A DNA stretch of 64,000 nucleotides from positions 1-64,000 of the forward strand of contig JAFVVQ010000059.1 in the NCBI GenBank assembly GCA_017502085.1, written 5' to 3'. Origin of the DNA: Clostridia bacterium (GTDB lineage: Bacteria; Bacillota; Clostridia; Oscillospirales; Acutalibacteraceae). A program made the translations under genes and the position numbers. The notes below the pieces were generated by a model. That model was not told the origin of the DNA. It saw only the letters and a list, made by a program, of their open reading frames with translations, and ran no database searches. Positions 43,310 through 52,260 of this stretch are shown in pieces. Every line of letters starts with the position of its first letter. Within the stretch, counting starts at the first letter, position 1.

Positions 43310-44286
43310 GATATTACCCCCAATACGTTTACAATCAGAAGGATCGGCAGGGCAATCTGAGTGGCACAGATGATTCCGCACATTGCAATGGTTGCCGCAC
43401 CCGACACACCCGATTTTTTAAGTTTCTGTCTGCGGCGGCGGCTCGTAATGACGTCGACAGCATTTGCAAGCACGTTATCCGAACCGAAAAGTGCACTGAA
43501 CATACGCATACCGTCCATACTGCCGACCATAATGAAATTCATACAACCGAGGATGATATTCGTGAACGCTATATCAAATGCGATCAATGAAACCAAACCC
43601 TCCGTAAACGACGAAACAATCATCATAAACCCTGCGAGTGCAAAATTCATTTCAACACCCGCCGCATAAATCTGGAGCTTTTTGAGTCGGCTTCTGACGG
43701 GCTTGTCGTCAATAATGACGTATGCTCCCGGAAGTATAAAATAACAAAGGAGCAATCCCGCTTCATACATATTTCCGCCGTAAGAAAGGCAGGCAAACAT
43801 ATGCCCCGCCTCGTGCACTGCCATACCCAGAAACAATCCCAGAGCAGTACCCAAGGCGATGCCGACCCACGTGTAATCCGTATAGAAATCCGGCTCGTTA
43901 CGGATAAAGAAACAAATTCCCGCAATCAGAAGCGGCAACCAGCTGATAAGCAGGAGACTGTTCATCAGTTCCGACAGAATAACGAGTCCCTCGCTGACCT
44001 TCGGCTCCCATAACGTGAGGATTTTCTGTGAAAGTCCCAGTGACATCCATCGGTGTTTCTTTGCGAGTTTGTTTGAAATAAGTGCGTCGATAAATTCATT
44101 TCTCTTCACGTTGCCCGAAGGGATTTTCAACGTCGAGGGATCTGTTTTACCGTTAAGATTGACGGCAATATACGCCTCCTCTTTGGAAAGCTCATATTCT
44201 TTGTCTTCAACCATGTCGACCAGTACGTACTCCCCTTCAGAAGTTCTTCTGACTTTCATCCAGCTTACAAGCTTGGGATATTTCAT
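43300..44286 (-). CDS. M50-type membrane metalloprotease with PqqD-like N-terminus
   Basis: The 328-residue product has a soluble N-terminal part (residues 1-80) with a PqqD-like winged-helix pattern (YVLVDMVEDKEYELSKEEAYIAVNLNG), then several membrane segments. The zinc motif HEAGH lies in GMAVHEAGHMFACLSYGG, and a second-ligand DG in MVGSMDGMRMF, as in site-2 proteases. Similar PqqD-M50 proteins occur in some peptide-modification clusters. Start at ATG 44286; the frame extends to 44322 without support. Substrate unknown. Confidence 0.82.
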   Translation of the reverse strand: MKYPKLVSWMKVRRTSEGEYVLVDMVEDKEYELSKEEAYIAVNLNGKTDPSTLKIPSGNVKRNEFIDALISNKLAKKHRWMSLGLSQKILTLWEPKVSEGLVILSELMNSLLLISWLPLLIAGICFFIRNEPDFYTDYTWVGIALGTALGLFLGMAVHEAGHMFACLSYGGNMYEAGLLLCYFILPGAYVIIDDKPVRSRLKKLQIYAAGVEMNFALAGFMMIVSSFTEGLVSLIAFDIAFTNIILGCMNFIMVGSMDGMRMFSALFGSDNVLANAVDVITSRRRRQKLKKSGVSGAATIAMCGIICATQIALPILLIVNVLGVISCF

Positions 44287-44302
44287 TCTCTCACTTCCTT
44301 CC

Positions 44303-44326
44303 CGGGGTGACCCGAAAGTCACCCCG
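44303..44326 (-). other. Intercistronic hairpin before the M50 gene
   Basis: A perfect 9-bp GC-rich stem (44303-44311 with 44318-44326) with a 6-base loop lies between the Lon-like gene and the M50 ribosome site. There is no U-tract, so it may stabilise mRNA or limit translation. Confidence 0.5.
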
Positions 44327-44354
44327 TATCAACCGATTCAATCCTGCATCGGCA

Positions 44355-47300
44355 TTATGCCGATCTGACCATCTCAGGCATATCCTTGAACACAGAGTCG
44401 ATGACCTGAGAAATGTGCTTGACGGGAACAACCTCAATGCTGAACTGTGCAAGTTCCTCTGCGGTAAGCTCATCGTAGTTACCCTGAGGGATGAACACCC
44501 TGTCGCAACCTGACTGCTGAGCCGCCTGAATCTTGGAAAGTGTACCGCCGATATTGAAAACATAACCGTTTGCGTTGATTTCGCCCGTATATGCAACGTT
44601 TTCGGTAATGGGAGTATCGAATGCCGCTGAAAGCATCGACATCAGAATTGCAACACCCGCTGAAGGACCGTCTTTCTCAACGGAGCCCTCACCGAAATGC
44701 ACGTGGATACCCTTGTGCCTGAGAGAGCCGATATAGTTGCGTTTGATATAGCAGGCGGCAAGCTTCACGCTGTCAACGGTAGTCTCTCTGGGAAGACCCG
44801 TGATGGTGAATGAATCGTCATCGGGAATGAGAACGGTTTCAACCGCAAATGCCATTCCGCAACCGCCGTTAGTGACTGCAAGTGCCTTTGAAAGACCGGG
44901 ATAAACGTTTTCGGGGAAGTTGCCCCTTTCGGCAACGGGTTTGCCGAGCACCTTTTCAACGTCATTTGCGGATATGACGGCATGGGTTTCGCCCTCTTCG
45001 AGACAGAAAAGCTTATCCTCAACGAGCCTGTCGACTGCCTTATCCGCATCTCTGACACCCATAGAGCGGCAGTAAACGGAGGAAAGAAGCTTCTTCGCCT
45101 CTTCAGAGAATTCAATGCTGATATTCTCGGGACAGAGGTTTTTCTCTGCCTTGGGAATAATATAATCGGAGATGATTTTTTCCTTTTCCTTCTCGGTATA
45201 ACCGTCAAGGTGAATAACCGTAAAGCGGTCAAGAAGCACTTTGTCAACCGATGAAATATCGTTTGCTGTTGCGATGAAAAGAATGTTTGAGAGATCAACG
45301 GGTACACCGAGGAAATTATCGGTGAATTCACCCGAGTTATCAAGCAGGTCAACGAGTGTGTTGGAAACCGCAACACCCGCATTGCGGCTCATCTTATCAA
45401 TCTCATCAAGAATGATAATACCGCCCGCTGCTCCCATTTCCGCCACAGCCTTGATAGGCTGACCCGCATCGGCGCCGTTATACGTCTCGATATGGCCCTT
45501 GATATATGTTTCGTCGCTGACACCGTTGAGTGAAATCTTCACACATTTGACGCCGCAACCCTCCGCCATACTTGTGCCTATGCTGGATTTGCCGCAGCCG
45601 GGAGGTCCGACAAAAAGGAATTTGTTGTTTGTGACGGGTTTGCCCGTCATTGCACACACGTTAAAAATTCTTGCAACCGTGTTCTTGATATCATCCATTC
45701 CGCAGTGACTCTTGTCAGTTACACTGAAGAAACGCTTTCTGTCAAACTTCTTGAAAGCATCGTTGTCGGGCACCATGCAAACAAGATAGCCGAGCTTCTT
45801 TTCGTATTTCTCGCGGAGAGCGGCATCAAGGTCATCTCTTCTGAGCCTGTCGATAAGCTTCTTGATTTCCTTGGTAACGCGCTGGGGATAGAGGTGCCTG
45901 TTGCGGCGGAAACGAATGATTGCCGAGTTTGCGTCAACATAGTTTTCGATAACGGAATAAGCGTATTCCTTGGTGATTCTGACAGGGGTTCTGACACCGC
46001 TGCAATCCCATTCGGTGATAATCTTGTTGACGATTGTTCTCAGGTGCTTTTTGAGGTCTCTGGCACCGTCGTCCTCGCAGAAATTTTCGGCGATATAGGT
46101 AATAACGTCTTTGCTGACAGAGATTTCTCCCTTATTGATTGAGAATTCTCTGAAAAGCTCGGGAAGAATATAATTTGTACCGATTGCCGCCTTCTCTGAC
46201 TCGCTGTAATCATCGATGTTGATAACAGTGAAACGGTTGAGAAGATTCTCGGGAATGGTTTCGATTGAGTTTGCGGTTGCTACGAAAACAGTGTTGCAGG
46301 TTTTGATATATGAGCAAAGGAATGCATCCTTGAAATACGCCTCATCGGAAAGGGCATCGTTGAATGCATTGCTCACCTTGCCGCCCTCTTTGGCGGCATT
46401 GAAGGATTTATCGAATTCGTCAAGGCAAAGAACGATAGCGGTTGTTTTTGCCTTATAGAACGCTGCCGCAACCTCACCGCAGTTCGACGCTTCATAGCTG
46501 GGAGCATCACCCACAACATCGAGCATCGAGGTTGCGGTGCCCAGGGGGATAATGAAGAACTTTCTGCCAAGCACTTCAGCAATAGCCTTTGCAAGAGCGG
46601 TTTTTCCGACTCCGGGACTGCCGACAAGCAGGATATTGAATCCCTTCTTGCCTGAATATTTTGCGGCAATGATTGATTCCGCAATCTTCTCCTTGACCTT
46701 TTTGAGACCGTGGAGCTTCGAATTGAGGACCTTCATAATTTCCGCCTTGGTAAGAGTGATATCGTCTGCAACGTTCTGCACCGTATTGATGAGAATTGCA
46801 AGTCTTCTGAGTGCTCTTGTCTTGTTTGTGATCGGGAGAGTCTTGTACTCTTCAAAAACGCCTTCGATATCCATCTGCTGCTGGGGTGTGAACGATCTGC
46901 GGCAAAGCTCGAATCTGTCTCGGAGTTCATCAATGTCAAGCTTCATTCTGCTTGCTCTCGAAACGGGATACGTCTCACCTTTGTTGATTTCGATGATAAG
47001 CTTTTTGGATTTCTCGGGTAAAGCGTCGAATTTGACCATCTTGATAAGTTTGGCGCCGGGTTCCTCAACATGGCTGAACATCTCGTAGAAGTATTCGGGA
47101 ACAACCGCGTGGGCAGTATACACCTTCGCCTTCTTGCTCACGATGATGCAGATATTCTCGCCCTTTCTGAACTCGTTGCCGAGATAGAACTCAGCCTTGC
47201 TCATATCGATTGAGAGAACCTTGTCGCCGTAAATAGCAGGGAAACGGCAAGCTCTGTCGATTACGATATCCTCATCGCAGTAGCGTACGACGGTAAAGAA

Positions 47301-47441
47301 ATCGGAATCGGGTTCGTCGTTAACCGCATTCTGTACGGAACCTTCGGATGTGTCAAAAGAAAGACTCTTGAAAAGATCATCAAATCTTCTGTCTAAGTCC
47401 TCTTTGCTTTTTTTGTTGCCATTCTTTGTGACGTCTGACAT
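44355..47441 (-). CDS. Lon-type protease with two AAA+ modules
   Basis: The 1028-residue product has a non-LON N-terminal region (about 1-230), a first AAA+ module with Walker A GSPGVGKT (274-281) and Walker B LCLDEFDK (338-345), a second with GPPGCGKS (612-619) and IILDEIDK (676-683), and a C-terminal S16 protease domain. The protease dyad is intact: Ser927 in KDGPSAG and Lys970 in IGGTLSK, 43 residues apart as in E. coli Lon. Standard Lon has one AAA+ module; both modules here look Lon-derived (each has an ATAN sensor and an LL(N/D)RF-type segment). AGGAGG precedes ATG 47441. It is probably a cytoplasmic ATP-dependent protease with a specialised substrate. Confidence 0.92.
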   Translation of the reverse strand: MSDVTKNGNKKSKEDLDRRFDDLFKSLSFDTSEGSVQNAVNDEPDSDFFTVVRYCDEDIVIDRACRFPAIYGDKVLSIDMSKAEFYLGNEFRKGENICIIVSKKAKVYTAHAVVPEYFYEMFSHVEEPGAKLIKMVKFDALPEKSKKLIIEINKGETYPVSRASRMKLDIDELRDRFELCRRSFTPQQQMDIEGVFEEYKTLPITNKTRALRRLAILINTVQNVADDITLTKAEIMKVLNSKLHGLKKVKEKIAESIIAAKYSGKKGFNILLVGSPGVGKTALAKAIAEVLGRKFFIIPLGTATSMLDVVGDAPSYEASNCGEVAAAFYKAKTTAIVLCLDEFDKSFNAAKEGGKVSNAFNDALSDEAYFKDAFLCSYIKTCNTVFVATANSIETIPENLLNRFTVINIDDYSESEKAAIGTNYILPELFREFSINKGEISVSKDVITYIAENFCEDDGARDLKKHLRTIVNKIITEWDCSGVRTPVRITKEYAYSVIENYVDANSAIIRFRRNRHLYPQRVTKEIKKLIDRLRRDDLDAALREKYEKKLGYLVCMVPDNDAFKKFDRKRFFSVTDKSHCGMDDIKNTVARIFNVCAMTGKPVTNNKFLFVGPPGCGKSSIGTSMAEGCGVKCVKISLNGVSDETYIKGHIETYNGADAGQPIKAVAEMGAAGGIIILDEIDKMSRNAGVAVSNTLVDLLDNSGEFTDNFLGVPVDLSNILFIATANDISSVDKVLLDRFTVIHLDGYTEKEKEKIISDYIIPKAEKNLCPENISIEFSEEAKKLLSSVYCRSMGVRDADKAVDRLVEDKLFCLEEGETHAVISANDVEKVLGKPVAERGNFPENVYPGLSKALAVTNGGCGMAFAVETVLIPDDDSFTITGLPRETTVDSVKLAACYIKRNYIGSLRHKGIHVHFGEGSVEKDGPSAGVAILMSMLSAAFDTPITENVAYTGEINANGYVFNIGGTLSKIQAAQQSGCDRVFIPQGNYDELTAEELAQFSIEVVPVKHISQVIDSVFKDMPEMVRSA

Positions 47442-47673
47442 AATAATTCCTCCTATATAATTTTAAACTCCTGTTACGGACCTGATATCCGCACCCTTGC
47501 AGGCATAAGCTCCGGTTTTTGAGCACCTGCACCGTTTTTGCATTCCGAACGATTTCGGAACAGCAAAAAAATAACAAAAAAATACTTTTACCCCTAAAAA
47601 CGGCAAATCACCTCGGGTTGCCCGCTGCTGTAGGCGGCCCCGAAGTGAAGTGTACTACCGTTTTGATATGATA
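47442..47673 (-). other. Structured leader between the regulator and the Lon-like gene
   Basis: The 230 bases contain a 7-bp stem 47611-47617 with 47639-47645, an overlapping GGCAA/TTGCC pairing followed by GTTTTT, two T-rich tracts, and a TTCCGAA/TTCGGAA hairpin at 47543-47560. Some pairings exclude each other, as in attenuators. No known riboswitch recognised. Confidence 0.4.
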
Positions 47674-48168
47674 TTATGCCGTTCTGTTTCTGCCCTCACA
47701 CTCGCACTGTTCGTCACGTCTTTCGTACGTTTCACATGCTTCAAGGGTCAAAAAAAGCTCGGAAATATCCTGCACTTCATCTGCGCTGATATCACCGAGC
47801 TTCAATACGCGTTCCGGAAGGTCAACAACCTTGTATCCGTATTTTGAGACGCATTTGATTCTGACGTGTTTGCCCATCGTGTGTTTAAAGTTCCTGAGGA
47901 CCTGGATGTTGGACTTCTTTTCGTCAGTGTACTTGTCGCCGTAAAATACGCGGAACAGAGTTTCGTATTCAACCGCTTTCGGTGATGCCGCAATAAGGGT
48001 CGCAAGAAGATTCATATAAGACGCAGAGATTTCCACAGTCTCTGAGTCCGTGTGAACTGTCTTTTCGTCGAAATCCAGCAGCTTCCCTTTACCGAGATAA
48101 AGCTTGCCGGTCAACAAATTATTCTTGTCAACAAAGCAAGTTTTGGAGAACCCTATAATCTTTTTCAC
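47674..48168 (-). CDS. Winged-helix transcriptional regulator (OmpR/PhoB-type DNA-binding domain)
   Basis: The 164-residue product has a C-terminal-type winged helix: VEISASYMNLLATLIAASPKAVEYETLFRVFYG, then SNIQVLRNFKHTMGKHVRIKCVSKYGYKVV, with the wing YGYKV. There is no receiver domain. A helical, Cys- and Glu-rich tail follows. I use GTG 48168 (AGGAG ten bases upstream) because the frame upstream to 48267 lies in the mRNA leader. It precedes the Lon-like gene and is likely its regulator. Confidence 0.72.
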   Translation of the reverse strand: MKKIIGFSKTCFVDKNNLLTGKLYLGKGKLLDFDEKTVHTDSETVEISASYMNLLATLIAASPKAVEYETLFRVFYGDKYTDEKKSNIQVLRNFKHTMGKHVRIKCVSKYGYKVVDLPERVLKLGDISADEVQDISELFLTLEACETYERRDEQCECEGRNRTA

Positions 48169-48333
48169 CTGTATACAACTCCTTTCTGATTTTGAAAAAA
48201 TAAAGTAATAATATGATAAGAAAGTATTAATCAAAATTAGATAAATTTTTGATAAAATATAGCCCAAAAACCCTTAAAGTCGGTTTTTGTGGTATTTTTT
48301 CGGCTTTTAACCGATTATAAATTTTATAGTCAC

Positions 48334-48362
48334 ACTATACCACTTTGAAATCACTTTGTCAA
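48334..48362 (-). promoter_or_regulatory. Promoter of the winged-helix regulator gene
   Basis: TTGACA and TATAGT are 17 bases apart on the minus strand. The transcript would have a leader of about 160 bases with short hairpins (for example an AAAACC/GGTTTT pairing). The rest of 48169-48657 holds only the divergent promoter and AT-rich sequence. Confidence 0.8.
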
Positions 48363-48589
48363 TAGTTTTCTTGGAAAAATTCAGTGATTTTTGCAATTTT
48401 TTCTGATTTTTATTCCGAATTATTTCTGACTCCGCAACTGCAGTTGATATTTATCTTTCGGTGAGTGTTTTTCACTGATACGGCGAACAAACAATGTAGA
48501 ATTATAAAGATCCTCGTTTCATAAAGTATAATTATATCTTACACCTCGGAATTTAACCGTTTTTTAATATTTTTATAATCCTTTTTTAA

Positions 48590-48618
48590 TTGTTTTTCCG
48601 CAAAAGATATGGTATAAT
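48590..48618 (+). promoter_or_regulatory. Promoter of the FAD oxidoreductase operon
   Basis: TTGTTT and TATAAT are 17 bases apart, about 40 bases before ATG 48658, which has GGGGGA upstream. Confidence 0.75.
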
Positions 48619-48657
48619 CTTATAACAAAGTAAAATCTGCCAAAACAGGGGGATATT

Positions 48658-50226
48658 ATGAAAAAGTGTATTATTATCGGCGGCGGTCCCGCAGGTCTGA
48701 CCGCAGGTTTCGAACTTATCAAAAACTCAGATGAATATGAGGTTATAATCCTCGAGCAGAGCGATGCCCTCGGCGGCATTTCAAGAACGGTCAGATATAA
48801 CGGTAACCGTATGGACATCGGCGGTCACCGTTTCTTTTCAAAGGATAAATCCGTCACTGCATTCTGGGAGAGTATGATGCCCACACAGGGTGCACCTTCA
48901 ATCGACGATAAGCTCCTCGGCAGAGAAAAGAATCTTGCCGCAGGCGGTCCCGACCCCGAAACCGAGGACAGAGTTATGCTTATCCGCCGCAGAATCTCAA
49001 GAATATATTATCTTAACAAGTTTTTCGATTACCCTATCTCCATGAAGCCTCAGACCTTCATCAATATGGGCTTCACAAGAACGGTCAAAGCAGGCTGCAG
49101 TTACCTGAAATCGACCGTTTCAAAGAAAGAAGAAACTTCTCTTGAGAATTTCTATATCAACCGATTCGGCAAGGTGCTTTATTCAATGTTCTTCGAGGGC
49201 TATACCGAAAAGCTCTGGGGCAGACATCCGAGCGAAATATCTGCCGACTGGGGCGCACAGAGAGTCAAGGGACTTTCAATTCTCGCCGTTCTCAAGGATA
49301 TGGTTTCAAAGCTTGTCCCGAACAAAAACAGAAAGGTAGAAACTTCCCTTATTGAAGAATTCGTCTATCCCAAACTCGGTCCGGGTCAGCTTTGGGAGAC
49401 TGTCGGCGAAGAATTCGAGAAGCTCGGCGGCAAAATTCTCTATAACCACAAGGTCACCGATATCAAAACCGAAAACGGCAGAGTCACCGGTGTTGTCTGC
49501 GACTGCGAAGGCGGTGAAGAGCTGCTTGAAGGCGATATTTTCATTTCCTCGATGCCGGTTAAGGACCTCGTTGCAGGTATGGGCGACACAGTGCCCGAAA
49601 CACCCGCAGAAATCGCAAAAGGACTTCCGTACCGTGATTTTGTGACCGTCGGTCTGCTTCTCAATAAGCTTAATCTCAAAAACGAAACAGGCATCAAGAC
49701 ACTCGGCAACATCGTGCCTGACTGTTGGATTTACGTTCAGGATACGGGAGTCAAGCTCGGCAGAATTCAGATTTTCAACAACTGGTCACCCTATCTCGTC
49801 AAGGATCCGGTAAACACCGTATGGATCGGTCTGGAATACTTCTGCAACGAAGGTGACGACTTCTGGAATCACAGCGAATCCGACTGCGTTGCAAAGGCGG
49901 TTGCGGAACTGAAGGCAATGGGCGTTATCGATAACGATGCCGAAATTCTCGACAGTCACCGTGAAAAAGTCCAGAAAGCTTACCCCGCATATTTCGACAC
50001 CTATGACCGCATCGGTGAACTCATCGAATACCTTGATACATTTGAAAATCTTTACTGTGTCGGCAGAAACGGTCAGCACAGATACAACAATATGGACCAC
50101 TCTATGGTGACCTCGTTTGAGACGGTTTCAAATATTCTCAGCGGCAAAAAGTCCAAGGAGAATATCTGGAACGTCAACACCGAGGCGGAATATCACGAGG
50201 AGAGCAAAGATGAAAAAAAGGCTTGA
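48658..50226 (+). CDS. NAD(P)/FAD-dependent amine-oxidase-like oxidoreductase
   Basis: The 522-residue product begins with a dinucleotide-binding CIIIGGGPAGLTAGFELI and the FAD-ribose segment ALGGISRTV, then IDIGGHRFFS-type sequence (MDIGGHRFFSKDK). The architecture resembles UDP-galactopyranose mutase and protoporphyrinogen-oxidase-like flavoproteins that occur in glycan loci. NLYCVGRNGQHRYNNMDHSM near the end is the C-terminal FAD contact. It leads a plus-strand operon with two polytopic membrane proteins and overlaps the next gene by 17 bases, so it may act on a lipid-linked sugar. Confidence 0.85.
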   Translation: MKKCIIIGGGPAGLTAGFELIKNSDEYEVIILEQSDALGGISRTVRYNGNRMDIGGHRFFSKDKSVTAFWESMMPTQGAPSIDDKLLGREKNLAAGGPDPETEDRVMLIRRRISRIYYLNKFFDYPISMKPQTFINMGFTRTVKAGCSYLKSTVSKKEETSLENFYINRFGKVLYSMFFEGYTEKLWGRHPSEISADWGAQRVKGLSILAVLKDMVSKLVPNKNRKVETSLIEEFVYPKLGPGQLWETVGEEFEKLGGKILYNHKVTDIKTENGRVTGVVCDCEGGEELLEGDIFISSMPVKDLVAGMGDTVPETPAEIAKGLPYRDFVTVGLLLNKLNLKNETGIKTLGNIVPDCWIYVQDTGVKLGRIQIFNNWSPYLVKDPVNTVWIGLEYFCNEGDDFWNHSESDCVAKAVAELKAMGVIDNDAEILDSHREKVQKAYPAYFDTYDRIGELIEYLDTFENLYCVGRNGQHRYNNMDHSMVTSFETVSNILSGKKSKENIWNVNTEAEYHEESKDEKKA

Positions 50227-52246
50227 CCTTCTGATACCGCTTATTATCGTTGCGGTCTCGGTTGTTGCAGAGCTGATATTCGGAAATTTCGTTTATTTTT
50301 CGTGTGTGGCAGGCAGAAACGGTACCGTTGACTACCGTCCGGAGGTGCAACACCACACCGTCACGGCTGAGGAAACGCAGATACATTTCGGCGATCTTGA
50401 TTTCCCTCTGAATTCAGTTGAAATCACCCTGAAATCCACTGCAAGAGACAACCGGGAGGACTATGTTTCCGTCGGAATATACACACTCACAGACAAAGAT
50501 ACCGCCGTCTACGGAAGAGTAACAGAGCAGAAAATGCCTCTCGCTTCATATGAAACTACGAAAAGATTTTTCTGCAATACCAACAAAGCCGTAACAGATG
50601 TAATCATAGCATTTGACGGTATTGAGAATAGCGTTGAAATCACCTCGGTCACTCTCAATCCCGAATACAGATTCAGCTTCAACTCAGTGCGTTTCGGTCT
50701 GATGATGCTTTTCGGCACAGCTATATACTATTACAAGTTACGTCCCGAAAATCCGACGTTATCCTATAAAAAACGTCACCGCCGCTCTCTCGCGGCAAGT
50801 ATTACCGTCTGTGTATGCAGTACGCTTCTCGTTGCGTTTCTCAACGTTCTCGGAGAAGGTATGCAACCGATTGCATATCCTCTCATATGGGGGGTCGAGA
50901 GCTACGACCCGTACGTACAGCAATTTGATGCGCTTATGAAGGGACAGCTTCACCTTGACGTACTCCCCGAAACAGAACTTCTTTTGCTTGACAATCCTTA
51001 TGACCCCTCCGCAAGAGAAGGCATATATTACCTCTGGGACAGGGCTTTTTTCGGCGGCAGATACTATTCGTATTTCGGCATAGCACCCCTTCTGACGGTC
51101 TATTTCCCTTATTATTTCATCAGCGGCAACCTTCCCGATGCAAGTTTTGTGATGACTGTTTTCGCCGTTGCTGCATCGGTATTCTTTGCTCTTGCGGTCG
51201 AAGAATATGCTCACCTGAGCGGCAAGAACAAATTCGGATATTTCCCTGCATTCTGTGCCGTCAGCGGCTTTCTGGCAAGTCTCATTCTGCTCATAATGAG
51301 AGGTCAGTCCAGGTTTTACTATATAGCTTCCATGGCGGGCATGGCTTTTTCAGCGGCATTTATTTACTTTATGCTCAAAGCCGTCGGAAGCCGCAAAACC
51401 GTTGACAGAATTGCGTTTTTCCTTCTCTCGGGTCTGAGTTTCGGTCTCGGATTCCTTTCAAGGGTCAACAGCGTTTTACCCCTCGCCGCAGTTTCGGCGG
51501 CATTCGTAATCATCCGCTCCGTCAATCGTATTAGGGAAAAGAAATCCGCCCTCCTCGCATTGGAGGCGGCGGCTCTCGGTATGCCCGTTGCAGCAGCAAT
51601 CGCCGTTTCGATGACATACAACAAAATGCGTTTCGGAGCATTCTTCGATTTCGGCACTGATTATCAGCTGACCGTTGCAGATACCTCTCAGTATTCCGTC
51701 GGACTTTTCGGACTCATTCCGTCATTATTCCATTATTTCATTCAGAATTTCTGTTTCACCGCCGAATTCCCCTTCATCGGGTTTGAATACGTTGCGGCAG
51801 CTGACTACGGCAGATACGTTTACATTGACAACGGAATCGGTATTTTTGCAATGCCGTTTACGCTTATGCTCCTCGCCTGCCCCTTGTTTTTCAAAAAGAA
51901 AACCGTTCCGATGGGGCACAAAATAATATTCGGCACAGCCCTTGCGATGCTCCCTATAACGGCTTTTCTTGACTTCTGTCTTGGTGGAGTCATTTTCAGA
52001 TACACCGCCGATATATCGCTCCTTGCGGCATTCCTTGCGGCGGTCATTGCCCTTGAATGTGCAGACAGTATTCTCGAAAAATTCGGCAAAAACGGATACG
52101 ATGTTTTCAAAAAATGTATCTTTGCACTTGGCGGAGCAAATGCCCTTACCGCATTCGGCACAGCAACAATGCTCAACGGCAACCTTGTTTCGCCTGCCCC
52201 TGTCGCCTTCGAAATGCTGAAAGATATTTTCGTTTTCTGGAATTAG
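50210..52246 (+). CDS. Large polytopic membrane protein (GT-C-like)
   Basis: The 678-residue product has one N-terminal membrane segment, an extracellular beta-rich part (residues about 30-165) and then about 12 membrane helices from residue 175. WDRAFFGGRYYSYFGIAPLL and a long loop before helix 3 recall GT-C glycosyltransferases and their relatives, but I see no definite catalytic DxD in the first loop. The start is ATG 50210 with GAGGAG upstream; it overlaps the oxidoreductase gene. The role may be transfer of a lipid-linked sugar outside the membrane. Confidence 0.75.
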   Translation: MKKRLDLLIPLIIVAVSVVAELIFGNFVYFSCVAGRNGTVDYRPEVQHHTVTAEETQIHFGDLDFPLNSVEITLKSTARDNREDYVSVGIYTLTDKDTAVYGRVTEQKMPLASYETTKRFFCNTNKAVTDVIIAFDGIENSVEITSVTLNPEYRFSFNSVRFGLMMLFGTAIYYYKLRPENPTLSYKKRHRRSLAASITVCVCSTLLVAFLNVLGEGMQPIAYPLIWGVESYDPYVQQFDALMKGQLHLDVLPETELLLLDNPYDPSAREGIYYLWDRAFFGGRYYSYFGIAPLLTVYFPYYFISGNLPDASFVMTVFAVAASVFFALAVEEYAHLSGKNKFGYFPAFCAVSGFLASLILLIMRGQSRFYYIASMAGMAFSAAFIYFMLKAVGSRKTVDRIAFFLLSGLSFGLGFLSRVNSVLPLAAVSAAFVIIRSVNRIREKKSALLALEAAALGMPVAAAIAVSMTYNKMRFGAFFDFGTDYQLTVADTSQYSVGLFGLIPSLFHYFIQNFCFTAEFPFIGFEYVAAADYGRYVYIDNGIGIFAMPFTLMLLACPLFFKKKTVPMGHKIIFGTALAMLPITAFLDFCLGGVIFRYTADISLLAAFLAAVIALECADSILEKFGKNGYDVFKKCIFALGGANALTAFGTATMLNGNLVSPAPVAFEMLKDIFVFWN

Positions 52247-52260
52247 AAAGGAAAAATCGG

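Noticed and set aside
50117-52057. Upstream starts for the two GT-C-like membrane proteins
   Set aside because: The longer frames (from 50117 and 52057) overlap the preceding genes by 110 and 190 bases; the ATGs at 50210 and 52261 have ribosome sites and natural membrane-protein starts.
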